A stretch of DNA of 64,000 nt, taken from the NCBI RefSeq assembly GCF_000013085.1, contig NC_007643.1, positions 691,001 to 755,000 on the forward strand. Direction: 5' to 3'. Source of the DNA: Rhodospirillum rubrum ATCC 11170. GTDB taxonomy: Bacteria; Pseudomonadota; Alphaproteobacteria; Rhodospirillales; Rhodospirillaceae. This document shows, piece by piece, positions 39,555 through 56,847 of the stretch. Numbering within the stretch: position 1 is the stretch's first letter; each line of letters starts with the position of its first letter. The notes below the pieces were generated by a model, which worked only from the letters and a program-made list of their open reading frames with translations, was not told the DNA's origin and did no database searches. Position numbers and translations under genes: made by a program.

Positions 39555-40229
39555 TCATCGGGCCGGCGAGCCGGCCAGATCGGCGGTCGGCGCCGGAGCC
39601 CCGGAAATCTCGGCCCCGGAAACCTCGGTCAAACGCACCGGGTCGGGATCGGTCATATAGGCCTTGAGGGCGCCGGCCAGGGTCTCGGCGACCTCGGTGG
39701 CGTCGGCGATGCCGCGCAACATCGGCTCGGGCTTATTCACCCTCCAGGGGCGGGCATGGGGCCAGATGTGCAGATAGGCCATGCGATCCTTGCCCGCCAG
39801 GGTCAGCGGCAGGTCGCCGGTGCCATCGCGGTAGGTCTTGAGACCGGCCCCGGCGATGACCTTGAAGGGAATATTGACGGCGCGCGGCAGGGCGACGCCG
39901 AAGCGGAAGACCAGACGTTTGCTGGTGATGGTGTAAAGCGTCGTTTTGGCGATCAGATGGGCATAAAGCCAGATCAAGCCGAGAACGATCGCTCCGGGGA
40001 TCAGCGGGACCGCCCCGGCGGTCAGAACCATGGGCAGCGGATGGCCGTCATACAAAGCCGAGGCCACGTTCCACGCCACCAGAATCGCGAAATAAAGCGC
40101 GATCAGCCGAATGTGAAACACCCGGAGGGCAAGGGCGCGCCGTGTCGGCGCGCCCTGCCACAGGATGAATTCGCCCGGCGGCAGATCCGCAGGCAGTCCA
40201 CGGATCGGTTCGGAATCGTACTCATCCAT
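39555..40229 (-). CDS. puhB: photosynthetic complex assembly protein PuhB
   Basis: 224 residues from ATG 40229 (MDEYDSEPIRGLPADLPPGEFILWQGAP), which has GGGGGA eight bases upstream. It contains a bPH2-like pleckstrin-type region, with TLYTITSKRLVFRFGVALPRAVNIPF, and two or three membrane spans before it. PuhB is needed for efficient reaction-centre assembly. It lies 15 bases after puhA. Confidence 0.92.
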   Translation of the reverse strand: MDEYDSEPIRGLPADLPPGEFILWQGAPTRRALALRVFHIRLIALYFAILVAWNVASALYDGHPLPMVLTAGAVPLIPGAIVLGLIWLYAHLIAKTTLYTITSKRLVFRFGVALPRAVNIPFKVIAGAGLKTYRDGTGDLPLTLAGKDRMAYLHIWPHARPWRVNKPEPMLRGIADATEVAETLAGALKAYMTDPDPVRLTEVSGAEISGAPAPTADLAGSPAR

Positions 40230-40244
40230 GTGGCAATCCCCCAA

Positions 40245-42473
<2,229 letters not shown>

Positions 42474-42486
<13 letters not shown>

Positions 42487-43183
42487 GCCCGGACAAGCTC
42501 CAGCGCCTGGGAAATGTAGAAGCCGCACTTCACCCGCTGCGTCCGCCCCAACGACCAATCGGCCAGACCGGCCTCGCCGACGATCTTCCAGCGGAAGCTT
42601 TTCTCGCCAAGCGGCTGGATGGCCGGAGCGCGGTCGCCGCGCGGGAACAGCTTGCCCACCGCATGCATCACCGACAGCATCGGCGTGCGCGGGGCGAAGG
42701 TGAAGACCATGGTCTTGGAGGTGCGCGCCGCCAGCCGTTCCAGAACCTGGACCGTATCGGCCGCCTGATAGTGGATCAGCGAATCCATGGCGACGACATG
42801 GTCGAACTCGCCCAGGGCCGGGTCGAGCATGTCGCCGACGCGGAACTCGATGCGTCCCGGACCCGTCACCTCGGCGGCGCGTTCGCGGGCCAGATCGATC
42901 AGGGTCGGCGAGATATCGATGGCGACGACCGAGGCGCCGCGCCGCGCCGCCTCCACGGCGAACGAGCCGGTGCCGCAGCCGGCGTCGAGAAGGCGGGTTC
43001 CGCTCAGATCGTCGGGCAGCCAGGACAGCAGGGTTTCGCGCATGGAATCGCGCCCGGCGCGCACGGTGGCGCGGATCTTGCCCACCGGGGCATCCGAGGT
43101 CAGACGCTTCCAAGCGTCGGCCGCCGTGCGGTCGAAGTAGGTTTCAAGCTGGCCGCGGCGGGTGTGATAGGACATCGTGGGCA

Positions 43184-43184
<1 letters not shown>
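42474..43184 (-). CDS. bchM: magnesium-protoporphyrin IX O-methyltransferase
   Basis: 236 residues. It begins MPTMSYHTRRGQLETYFDRTAADAW, the family start. The SAM motif is RLLDAGCGTGSFAVEAARRGASVVAIDIS near residue 63. It methylates the ring C propionate of Mg-protoporphyrin IX using S-adenosylmethionine. Its start codon shares one base with the bchL stop, and its end overlaps lhaA. Confidence 0.97.
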
Positions 43185-47808
<4,624 letters not shown>

Positions 47809-47837
<29 letters not shown>

Positions 47838-49449
47838 AGAGCGTTTCGACTGAAATGGAGGCCAAGCCGCGTTCGGCGGCGAAGCGTTCCGTGTTACGGC
47901 GGGCTTTGCCGCGGACGAAGAACGGGACCTTGCGAAGTTCCTTTTCGGCACTGTCTTCCCAGGACGGGGCGCCCGGAGGCGTCGTCCTGGCCGGATCGCT
48001 TTGGGCGGCGGATCCGTCAAGGGTGGCCGCCGGGGCGGCCTGGTCGCGGGGGGCGGCGGGTGGTTCGCCGACGGCGTCGCCGACGGCTTCGCCGGTGGGG
48101 CGATGGGCGCTGAGATGGGAGGGCGCGGCATCGCCGTGGAATTCGAAATCGTCGCGGAACATCATCAGCAGATGTTCCTCAAGGCCCATCATCAAGGGAT
48201 GGACCCAGGTGTCGAACAGCACGTTCGCCCCGTCGAAGCCCATCTGCGGCGCGGTGCGGGCCGGAAAGTCCTGAACGTGGACGGGGGCCGAAATCACCGC
48301 GCAGGGCACGCCCAGGCGCTTGGCGATATGGCGTTCCATCTGGGTGCCCAGCACCAGATCGGGATGGGCGTCGGCGATCGCCGCCTCGACATCGAGGTAA
48401 TCATCGGTGATCAGCGCCTCGAGGCCGAGGGCGCCGGCGCAGGCGCGCAGCTCGCGGGCGTATTCGCGGGCATAGGTGCCCAGGCCGACCACCTCGAAGC
48501 CGAACTCCTCGGTCGCTACCCGGGCCGCCGCCACCGCATGGGTGGCATCGCCGAAGATGAAAACCCGCTTGCCCGTCAGATAGGTCGAATCGACCGAGCG
48601 CGACCACCAGGGCAGGCGCAAGGACTCTTCGGCCAGGGCCGGGGCCGGATCGACGCCGGCGACGGCCGCCACCTCGGCGATGAAGGCGCGGGTGGCGCCA
48701 ACGCCGATCGGCACCGTGCGCACGCTGGGCTGGCCGAAGGCGCGCTCAAGCCAACGCACCGCCGTATCGGCGATTTCCGGGTAAAGCACGACGTTGAAAT
48801 CGGCCTCGCCCAGGCGGGCGAGATCGGCCGGGCTGGCGCCGAGCGGGGCGACCACGGCGACATCGACGCCCATGCGCCCCAGCAAGGCCACCACCGCCTG
48901 GACATCGTCGCGGTGACGAAAGCCAAGCGCCGTCGGGCCCAACAGATTACATCGCGGCCGCTGTCCGGCGGGGCGGGGCGCACGGGGCGTGCCCGGGGCC
49001 GGCGCGGCGGGGCCGGCCATGGTGCGGACCAGCCGATAGAAGGTCTCGGCCGCGCCCCAGTTTTCCTTGCGCTGATAAGAGGGCAGCTCCAGCGGGATGA
49101 CCGGGATCGACAACCCCAGCGCCTTGGCCAGACCGCCGGGATCGTCCTGGATCAGCTCGCCCGTGCACGACGAGCCGACGAGCAGCGCCTCGGGCTGGAA
49201 GCGGGCCACGGCATCGGCGGCGGCGGTCTTGAACAGGGCGGCGGTGTCGGTGCCCAGGTCGCGGGCCTGGAAGCTGGTGTAGCTGACGGCCGGCCGGCCG
49301 GGCCGCCGCTCGATCATCGTGAACAGCAAATCGGCGTAGCTGTCGCCCTGGGGCGCATGGACGACGTAATGCACGCCGCGCATGGCGGTGGCGACCCGCA
49401 TCGCCCCCACCTGGGGCGGACCCTCATATGTCCAGACGGTCAGGCGCAT
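47809..49449 (-). CDS. bchB: dark-operative protochlorophyllide reductase subunit BchB
   Basis: 546 residues, somewhat long. Asp36 (HAPQGD) and Cys95 ([10 protein letters not shown]) match the ligands of the NB cluster and the catalytic region known for this family. The C-terminal protochlorophyllide-reductase B domain ends [24 protein letters not shown]...[13 protein letters not shown]. Extra length comes from a Pro/Arg-rich insert near residue 150 and a low-complexity Pro/Ala linker near residues 435-480. Together with BchN it reduces ring D of protochlorophyllide in the dark. The stop overlaps bchH. Confidence 0.97.
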
Positions 49450-49453
49450 GGCC

Positions 49454-51489
<2,036 letters not shown>

Positions 51490-51508
51490 CACGTTCCTCC
51501 TGCGCTTT

Positions 51509-51531
51509 GCCCTATGGCCGAAGCATAGGGC
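51509..51531 (-). promoter_or_regulatory. inverted repeat in the bchF leader
   Basis: gccctatg, seven bases, catagggc. It lies just upstream of the bchF ribosome site, so the transcript would form a hairpin there if transcription starts above it. Confidence 0.45.
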
Positions 51532-51545
51532 CGCAGGCTCCCATG

Positions 51546-51563
51546 TGTCAATCAAACATGACG
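51546..51563 (-). promoter_or_regulatory. putative PpsR/CrtJ operator upstream of bchF
   Basis: TGTCAATCAAACATGACG fits TGT-N12-ACg, close to the TGT-N12-ACA consensus of PpsR/CrtJ. It shares 14 of 18 positions with the palindrome before bchG (54543-54560). It lies 57 bases upstream of the bchF start, where a repressor would block transcription of the superoperon under oxygen. Confidence 0.65.
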
Positions 51564-51859
51564 TAAACCAGGATTGACGACCCTCCCCTGGCGGTTTCTC
51601 CCGTTCCGAGAGGTTGTTGCTGCGATGCGTCCAAAGCTTGCCTCTGAGTCGATCTCGCGGTACGGTAAATTCAATCCCGCACTTTTTTTAAGGTTCGGAA
51701 GTTTGCAGTCGATCCCTGAGGCGGGGACCGGGAAGCAAATTGGGCGCAATGATCCGGGACGGAGGCGGTCTTCGGGTCTGGCGCTCCAGCGGGAGGCGTC
51801 CTTGCCCGATCGGGTTAAGCGGTCGGTCGGGTTATTATGCGTCGAATGGGAGATCGCGC

Positions 51860-52405
51860 ATGAGTTTCTCCGGGCAATTGGTCGAAGCAGAGTCGGTATG
51901 GACCCGCCGGCGGCCAGGAAAAGTGGCTTCGCCGGCCAAAGAACAGCGCCTGGGGGGGCGCGATGGACGGGGCGATAGTCGTCAGTCCCTGTTCAAGGTG
52001 ATCGAGAACGAGATTATTCCGCGTCTTCTTTTGCTTCATGGGGTTCCCGTTCAGGATACCCGCAAGGAAGCCGAGGCGTCGGCGGAGTCGCGCGATGTCG
52101 AGGTCTTTGCCCGGATGATTTTGGGCGAGGATATCGACACCGTTCTGTCCGAGGTGGAGCGCCGGGTTCTCCGGGGCATGCCGCTGGATTCGGTCTATCA
52201 GCGCCTGCTGATGCCCGCCGCCCGCTGTCTGCGGGAAATGGGCGCGGCCGATAAGATCGCCTTCGTTGACGTCACCATCGGTCTGATGAACGTGCAACTG
52301 GTGGCGCGTGAGATTAAACGCTGGATCGACGACGGGACGATGCCCCGCCGCCGGGTCAGCGACGCCGCGATCGCCGCCCCGATGCGTCGGTCTATGGGGG
52401 CCTGA
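51860..52405 (+). CDS. ppaA: PpaA/AerR-like regulator lacking the cobalamin domain
   Basis: 181 residues from ATG 51860, with GGGAGA six bases upstream. The helical cap region of AerR/PpaA is present: FKVIENEIIPRLLLLHG near residue 55 and FVDVTIGLMNVQLVAREIKRW near residue 137. In AerR/PpaA homologues this is normally followed by a cobalamin-binding Rossmann domain; here the protein ends 25 residues later. No continuation is found in the other frames downstream. The family modulates PpsR (an antirepressor). Position next to ppsR supports the call. Confidence 0.72.
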   Translation: MSFSGQLVEAESVWTRRRPGKVASPAKEQRLGGRDGRGDSRQSLFKVIENEIIPRLLLLHGVPVQDTRKEAEASAESRDVEVFARMILGEDIDTVLSEVERRVLRGMPLDSVYQRLLMPAARCLREMGAADKIAFVDVTIGLMNVQLVAREIKRWIDDGTMPRRRVSDAAIAAPMRRSMGA

Positions 52406-52414
52406 TCGGGCGTT

Positions 52415-52473
52415 GTCCGGGAGGGACGCCGAGGGATGGCGTCCGGGAGGGACGCCAGGGGATGGCGTCCGGG
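52415..52473 (+). repeat. 26-bp tandem repeat, 2.3 copies
   Basis: The unit gtccgggagggacgcc plus (g/a)(a/g)ggg-atggc occurs at 52415-52440 and 52441-52466, with a partial third gtccggg. The two units differ only around one or two positions. It starts nine bases after the ppaA stop codon. Confidence 0.85.
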
Positions 52474-52971
52474 TCCGCCGGAAGGGGGACCGTCTTTGCA
52501 GGTAGGCCGCGGAGGGGCTCCGCGGTGCTTGATTTGGATAAGGCTTTCGGGGAAAGCCGTTGGCCGCGGGGGCGGGCGACAGTCGGTTTTTCCCGAGACG
52601 ATGACGAGCGACCACGGAAGGAACGGGCCTTGGGCCCGTTCCGGTTGCGGGTTCGGGTCCAGGGTGTTCCGTCGTGGCGGGCGTCCTCAGCGGCCGGGAC
52701 CGGCGCCGAGACCGGCATCGCGGGGGATTAATAGGGTACCACTGCGGCTTTGTACCCCGCAGCGGAGTGTATTTTGTGGTTTCCTAAAACTGGGAGGCCG
52801 CCAAAAGGGGAATTCGTCGCCCGTGAGGGCGATTTCCAGACGAAGACCAATCTTTATGGGATTGTTCGAAGCGATTCGAACGCGGCGCTTGCGCTTTGAT
52901 TTGTCATCATTCGGTCGCCGGTCGGGAATTCCGACAAAAGCGGTCTGACAATCCTTGTGATGGGGGATTTA
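52474..52971. other. long intergenic region between ppaA and ppsR
   Basis: About 500 bases without a supported gene. The GC-rich first half changes to AT-richer sequence after about 52730. It may hold the ppsR promoter. A pair of TGACA-like half-sites near 52931-52951 is suggestive of autoregulation but not convincing. Confidence 0.5.
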
Positions 52972-53091
52972 ATGGGTGTAGACGGTCCCCTTACCACCTC
53001 CACCGGTGAAAACACGCCGACGCGACGGTTGCCGAGCGCTTTTCGACGCGCGGTCCATCGCCGGCCTTACTCCTTAGAACTGATATTGTGA
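52972..53091 (+). CDS. 39-codon leader ORF coupled to ppsR
   Basis: ATG 52972 has GGGGG five bases upstream, a good ribosome site. The frame is open for 39 codons (starts MGVDGPLTTSTGENTPTRRL, rich in Arg and Thr/Ser) and its TGA stop at 53089-53091 overlaps the ppsR GTG (GTGA). ppsR has no ribosome site of its own, so translation of ppsR probably depends on ribosomes ending this ORF. The peptide has no recognised family. Confidence 0.5.
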   Translation: MGVDGPLTTSTGENTPTRRLPSAFRRAVHRRPYSLELIL

Positions 53092-54506
53092 AACAGTTGC
53101 GCGACCCGGAAATCGTCCTTGAAGGTCTCGATCCCGAGACTGCGGTAACCCTTGTCACAACGGCGACCGATGTCACCCTGGTGATCGACCAGGAGGGCGT
53201 CATTCGGGATATCGCGCTGGGCGGTGATGGCAGTCTGCCGGTTCGGCGCAAGGATTGGCTTGGCCGGCCTTGGGCCGAAACGGTCAGCGCGGAAAGCCGG
53301 CCCAAGGTCGAGGCCATGCTGCGCAAGCCCGATGCCGTCGATCCGACGAAATGGCGGCAGGTCATGCACCTGACCGAAACCGGCGTCGAGTTTCCGGTGC
53401 TCTATGCCACCGTGCGTCCGGGCGGGCATGGACAGATCGTCGCCCTTGGCCGCGACATGCGCTCGGTCGCCACCTTGCAGCAGCGTCTGATCAACGCCCA
53501 GCATTCGCTCGAGCGCCATTATGCCCGCCTGCGCCACATGGAGACCCGCTATCGGCTGCTGTTCAAGCTGACGACCGAGGCGGTTTTGTTCATCGATGGC
53601 GCCAGCCGCCGGGTGGTCGAGGCCAATCCCGCCGCCCTGTCGCTGTTTGGCGAGACCGCCCGCCATATCGTTGGCCGGGCCTTCCCCTTTGGCTTCTCCC
53701 AGCCCAGCACGCAGGAAATCGAAACCCTGCTGGCCGGGGTGCGGACCATTGGCACCGGCGATCCGGTGGTCGCCACCCTGGCCGAGAGCAGCCGGGCGGT
53801 GCTGGTTTCCGCCGCCCTGTTCCGTCAGGAGCGGGCGACCCAGTTCCTGGTGCGGCTGACCCCCCAGGCCGGGGATCGCGAAACCAACGGCGTGCCGCCG
53901 GCGAAGTTCATGGTGCTCGACGCCGTCGAGGCGATGCCCGATGGTTTCGTCGTCACCGACCTCGACGGACGCATCCTGACGGCCAACGCCAGTTTCCTCG
54001 ATCTGGCCCAATTGGCCACCCAGGAACAGGCGCGTGGCCAGTTTCTCGGGCGTTTCCTCGGGCGGGCCGGCATGGAGTTCAACAGCCTGCTGGTCAATCT
54101 GCGCGACATGGATCTGGTCACCCTGATGAACACCACCTTGCAGGGGGAATACGGATCGGTGGCCGATGTGGAGATTTCGGCGGTTTCGGCGCCGCTGGCC
54201 GAGCAGCCCTGCCTGGGCTTCGTCATCCGCGATGTCAGCCAGCGCCACGACCCCGATCAGAAGGGCGGCGGCGATTTCACCCGCTCGGTCGACCATCTGG
54301 CCGATCTGGTGGGCCGGGTGCCGCTGAAGGATATCATCCGCGACACCAACGACATCATCGAGCGCCTGTGCATTCAGGCCGCCTTGGAACTGACCGGCGA
54401 CAACCGGGCCTCGGCCGCCGAAATGCTGGGCTTGAGCCGGCAAAGCCTTTACGTCAAGCTGCGCCGTCACGGCATCGGCGATCTTGATGGTGATCGCGAG
54501 GAGTGA
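53088..54506 (+). CDS. ppsR: photosynthesis repressor PpsR/CrtJ
   Basis: 472 residues from GTG 53088. Layout: an N-terminal PAS (about 18-135, TDVTLVIDQEGVIRDIALGG), a Q-type helical linker, two more PAS domains (about 165-280 and 290-400), and a Fis-type helix-turn-helix (AALELTGDNRASAAEMLGLSRQSLYVKLRRHG). Only two cysteines are seen: Cys375 in the last PAS region, and Cys428 at the start of the HTH, where other PpsR proteins have the redox-active cysteine. The second known redox cysteine, near residue 250, seems missing. It represses bch, crt and puc genes under oxygen. Confidence 0.95.
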   Translation: MKQLRDPEIVLEGLDPETAVTLVTTATDVTLVIDQEGVIRDIALGGDGSLPVRRKDWLGRPWAETVSAESRPKVEAMLRKPDAVDPTKWRQVMHLTETGVEFPVLYATVRPGGHGQIVALGRDMRSVATLQQRLINAQHSLERHYARLRHMETRYRLLFKLTTEAVLFIDGASRRVVEANPAALSLFGETARHIVGRAFPFGFSQPSTQEIETLLAGVRTIGTGDPVVATLAESSRAVLVSAALFRQERATQFLVRLTPQAGDRETNGVPPAKFMVLDAVEAMPDGFVVTDLDGRILTANASFLDLAQLATQEQARGQFLGRFLGRAGMEFNSLLVNLRDMDLVTLMNTTLQGEYGSVADVEISAVSAPLAEQPCLGFVIRDVSQRHDPDQKGGGDFTRSVDHLADLVGRVPLKDIIRDTNDIIERLCIQAALELTGDNRASAAEMLGLSRQSLYVKLRRHGIGDLDGDREE

Positions 54507-54542
54507 ATCCGAGGGGGATGGCCCGCGCGCCTCATCCCTAAG

Positions 54543-54560
54543 TGTCAATTATAATTGACG
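54543..54560 (+). promoter_or_regulatory. putative PpsR/CrtJ operator, palindrome before bchG
   Basis: TGTCAATTATAATTGACG contains a perfect 16-bp palindrome (gtcaattataattgac). The shared TGTCAAT...TGACG layout with the site before bchF supports PpsR. It lies 30 bases before the bchG start and 37 after the ppsR stop, so it could also overlap a promoter for the bchG operon. Confidence 0.7.
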
Positions 54561-54589
54561 ATCTTTTCTGTCAAACCTATGGTCAAGCC

Positions 54590-55501
54590 ATGCAACGGAC
54601 CGCAGTTCTGCCCTATGTGCAGCTCCTTAAACCGATTACGTGGTTCGCTCCGATGTGGGCGTTCGGCTGCGGGCTGATTTCCTCGGGTCTTCCGGTCTGG
54701 GACCGTTGGCCGGTGATCGCCCTTGGCGTGCTGCTCTGCGGACCGCTGGTCTGCGGCACCAGTCAGGCGGTCAACGACTGGTTCGACCGCCATGTCGACG
54801 CCATCAACGAGCCCGACCGGCCGATTCCCTCCGGACGGATTCCCGGGCGGGTCGGTCTTTATATCGCCATCGGTTGGACGGTGCTGTCGCTGGCCGTCGC
54901 CTGGGTGCTTGGTCCCTGGGTTTTCGGCGCGGCGATCTTCGGGCTGGCCCTGGCCTGGGCCTATAGCGCGCCGCCCTTTCGCCTGAAGGGCAATGGCTGG
55001 TGGGGCAATTCGGCCGTCGGCCTGTGCTACGAGGGGTTGCCGTGGTTCACCGGCGCCGCCGTGATCGCCGGCGCCCTGCCCGATACGCGGATCGTCCTGC
55101 TGGCCGTGCTTTATAGCATCGGTGCCCATGGCATCATGACGCTTAATGATTTCAAGGCGGTGGAAGGCGATATCCGCATGGGCGTGCGCTCGCTGCCCGT
55201 CCAGCTCGGCGTCGCTCCCGCCGCCCGTCTGGCCTGTGCGGTGATGGCCGTGCCGCAGATGGTGGTGATCGGGCTGGTCGCCTCCTGGGACCGCCCCTAT
55301 CACGCTGGCGCCGTCGGCCTGCTGCTGCTCGCCCAATTCGTGCTGATGGCCCGCCTGCTCAAGCGTCCGCGCGAACTGGCCCCCTGGTATAACGCCACCG
55401 GCACCACGCTCTATGTCATCGGCATGATGGTCAGCGCCTTTGCTCTCGCCCCGCTGATCGGGGCGGTCGAACTGGCGCCGTTGATCGGGGCGGCCCCATG
55501 A
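54590..55501 (+). CDS. bchG: bacteriochlorophyll synthase BchG
   Basis: 303 residues from ATG 54590 (MQRTAVLPYVQLLKPITWFAPMWAFGCG); the frame opens at 54542, inside the operator. Aspartate-rich prenyl-binding motifs are NDWFDRHVDAINEPDRPIPSGRIPG (near residue 67) and DFKAVEGDIRMG (near residue 200). About nine membrane spans follow the UbiA fold. It esterifies bacteriochlorophyllide a with geranylgeranyl diphosphate in the membrane. The next gene starts four bases before its stop. Confidence 0.96.
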   Translation: MQRTAVLPYVQLLKPITWFAPMWAFGCGLISSGLPVWDRWPVIALGVLLCGPLVCGTSQAVNDWFDRHVDAINEPDRPIPSGRIPGRVGLYIAIGWTVLSLAVAWVLGPWVFGAAIFGLALAWAYSAPPFRLKGNGWWGNSAVGLCYEGLPWFTGAAVIAGALPDTRIVLLAVLYSIGAHGIMTLNDFKAVEGDIRMGVRSLPVQLGVAPAARLACAVMAVPQMVVIGLVASWDRPYHAGAVGLLLLAQFVLMARLLKRPRELAPWYNATGTTLYVIGMMVSAFALAPLIGAVELAPLIGAAP

Positions 55502-56847
55502 GCGCGGTCGTGGCGTCGCCGGGTCTGAGCTGGCTGGGCATCGTTCGCTTAGGGCTGGTCCAGGCGGCGCTGGGCGCCATCGTCGTTCTTGTCACCTCGA
55601 CCCTGAACCGCATCATGGTGGTCGAGTTGCTGCTGCCCGCCCTGGTTCCCGGGGCCCTGGTCACCTTCCATCAAAGCCTGCAGTTTCTGCGGCCGCGCTG
55701 GGGCTGGGGATCGGATCGCCAGGGGCGGCGCACGCCATGGATCATCGGCGGCATGCTTGTTCTGGCCACCGGCGGCATCCTGGCCGCCGTCGCCACCGCC
55801 TGGATCGGCAGCAATCCCACCGCCGGTCTGATCCTTTGCGTTCCCGCCTTCCTGCTGATCGGCATTGGCGTCGGCGCCTGCGGCACCTCGTTGTTGGCGA
55901 TGGTCGCCGGCGGCGTTGACGATCGTCGGCGCGCTCCGGCGGCGACCATCGTCTGGATGATGATGATCGCCGGTTTCGCCATCACCGCCGGAACCGCCGG
56001 GCCTTTCCTTGATCCCTATACGCCGACCCGGCTGGTCGGGCTGACGGCGGTGGTCGCCGGCCTTGCCGTTCTCGTGACCGTGCTTGCCCTTTGGGGGGTG
56101 GAGCGCCGCTTGCTGGCCGGAGCCGCCCCGCAGACCGAGCGGGTGAAGGTGCCCTTCCGCGACGCCCTGCGGCTGGTCTGGGGCGAGGGGGAAACCCGCC
56201 AGTTCGCCATCTTCATCTTCGTTTCGATGCTGGCCTATAGCGCCCAGGACCTGATTCTTGAACCCTTCGCCGGCGCGGTCTTCGGCCTGACGCCGGGCGA
56301 ATCGACCAGTCTGGCCGGCATCCAGCATGGCGGGGTGTTCCTGGGCATGTTGATCGTCGGCGTGATGGGGGCCTTGGGCAAGCGATCGATCTTCGGCTCG
56401 CTCAAGCTGTGGACCGTCATCGGCTGCCTGACCTCGGCCATGGCCCTGGCGGCCCTGGTGGTGGCGGCGCGGGTTGGCGGCGACTGGCCCCTGCGCGAAA
56501 CCGTTTTCGCCCTTGGCCTGACCAACGGTCTGTTCGCCATCGCCGCCGTCGGCTCGATGATGGGGCTGGCAGCCAAGGGAACGCCGGGGCGCACCGGCCT
56601 GCGCATGGGGTTGTGGGGCGCCGCCCAGGCGATCGCCGGCGGTCTTGGCGGTTTTCTGGGAACGGCGGCGGCCGATCTGGCCCGCGCGCTCTTCGGCTCG
56701 CCGGCCGTGGCCTATGCCAGCGTCTTTGGCATCGAGTCGGTGCTGTTCGTCGTTTCGGCGGTGCTGGCGGCGCGGGTTGGCCGGGGGCTGGCGCGGCGCG
56801 AGGATGAAAGCGGCGGTCGTCTGCTGCCCCAGTCCGGGCGGCCGTGA
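55498..56847 (+). CDS. PucC/LhaA-family transporter (BCH2 type)
   Basis: 449 residues with about twelve membrane spans. It shares LVTSTLNRIMVVELLLPALVPG, the SLQFLRPRWGWGSDRQGRRTP loop and AQDLILEPFAGAVFGLTPGE with LhaA and PucC, but is a different paralog. Such genes lie between bchG and bchP in many purple bacteria. It probably helps deliver pigment or assemble light-harvesting complexes. It overlaps bchG by four bases, and the bchP start overlaps its stop. Confidence 0.92.
   Translation: MSAVVASPGLSWLGIVRLGLVQAALGAIVVLVTSTLNRIMVVELLLPALVPGALVTFHQSLQFLRPRWGWGSDRQGRRTPWIIGGMLVLATGGILAAVATAWIGSNPTAGLILCVPAFLLIGIGVGACGTSLLAMVAGGVDDRRRAPAATIVWMMMIAGFAITAGTAGPFLDPYTPTRLVGLTAVVAGLAVLVTVLALWGVERRLLAGAAPQTERVKVPFRDALRLVWGEGETRQFAIFIFVSMLAYSAQDLILEPFAGAVFGLTPGESTSLAGIQHGGVFLGMLIVGVMGALGKRSIFGSLKLWTVIGCLTSAMALAALVVAARVGGDWPLRETVFALGLTNGLFAIAAVGSMMGLAAKGTPGRTGLRMGLWGAAQAIAGGLGGFLGTAAADLARALFGSPAVAYASVFGIESVLFVVSAVLAARVGRGLARREDESGGRLLPQSGRP

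Larger units (their letters stand above)
51490..51859. other. divergent promoter region of bchF and ppaA
   Basis: 370 bases without a supported gene. It holds the bchF ribosome site (51496-51501), an 8-bp leader inverted repeat (51509-51531), a PpsR-like operator (51546-51563) and a run of T with a TTTTTTTAAGG stretch near 51685. Confidence 0.6.

Noticed and set aside
52854..52946. 30-codon ORF (starts MGLFEAIRTRRL) between ppaA and ppsR
   Set aside because: No ribosome site and no coupling to ppsR; it lies on the end of a longer accidental frame.
52931..52953. Possible PpsR autoregulatory site (two TGACA-like half-sites) before ppsR
   Set aside because: The half-sites are direct repeats rather than the TGT-N12-ACA inverted arrangement, so the evidence is too weak to annotate.
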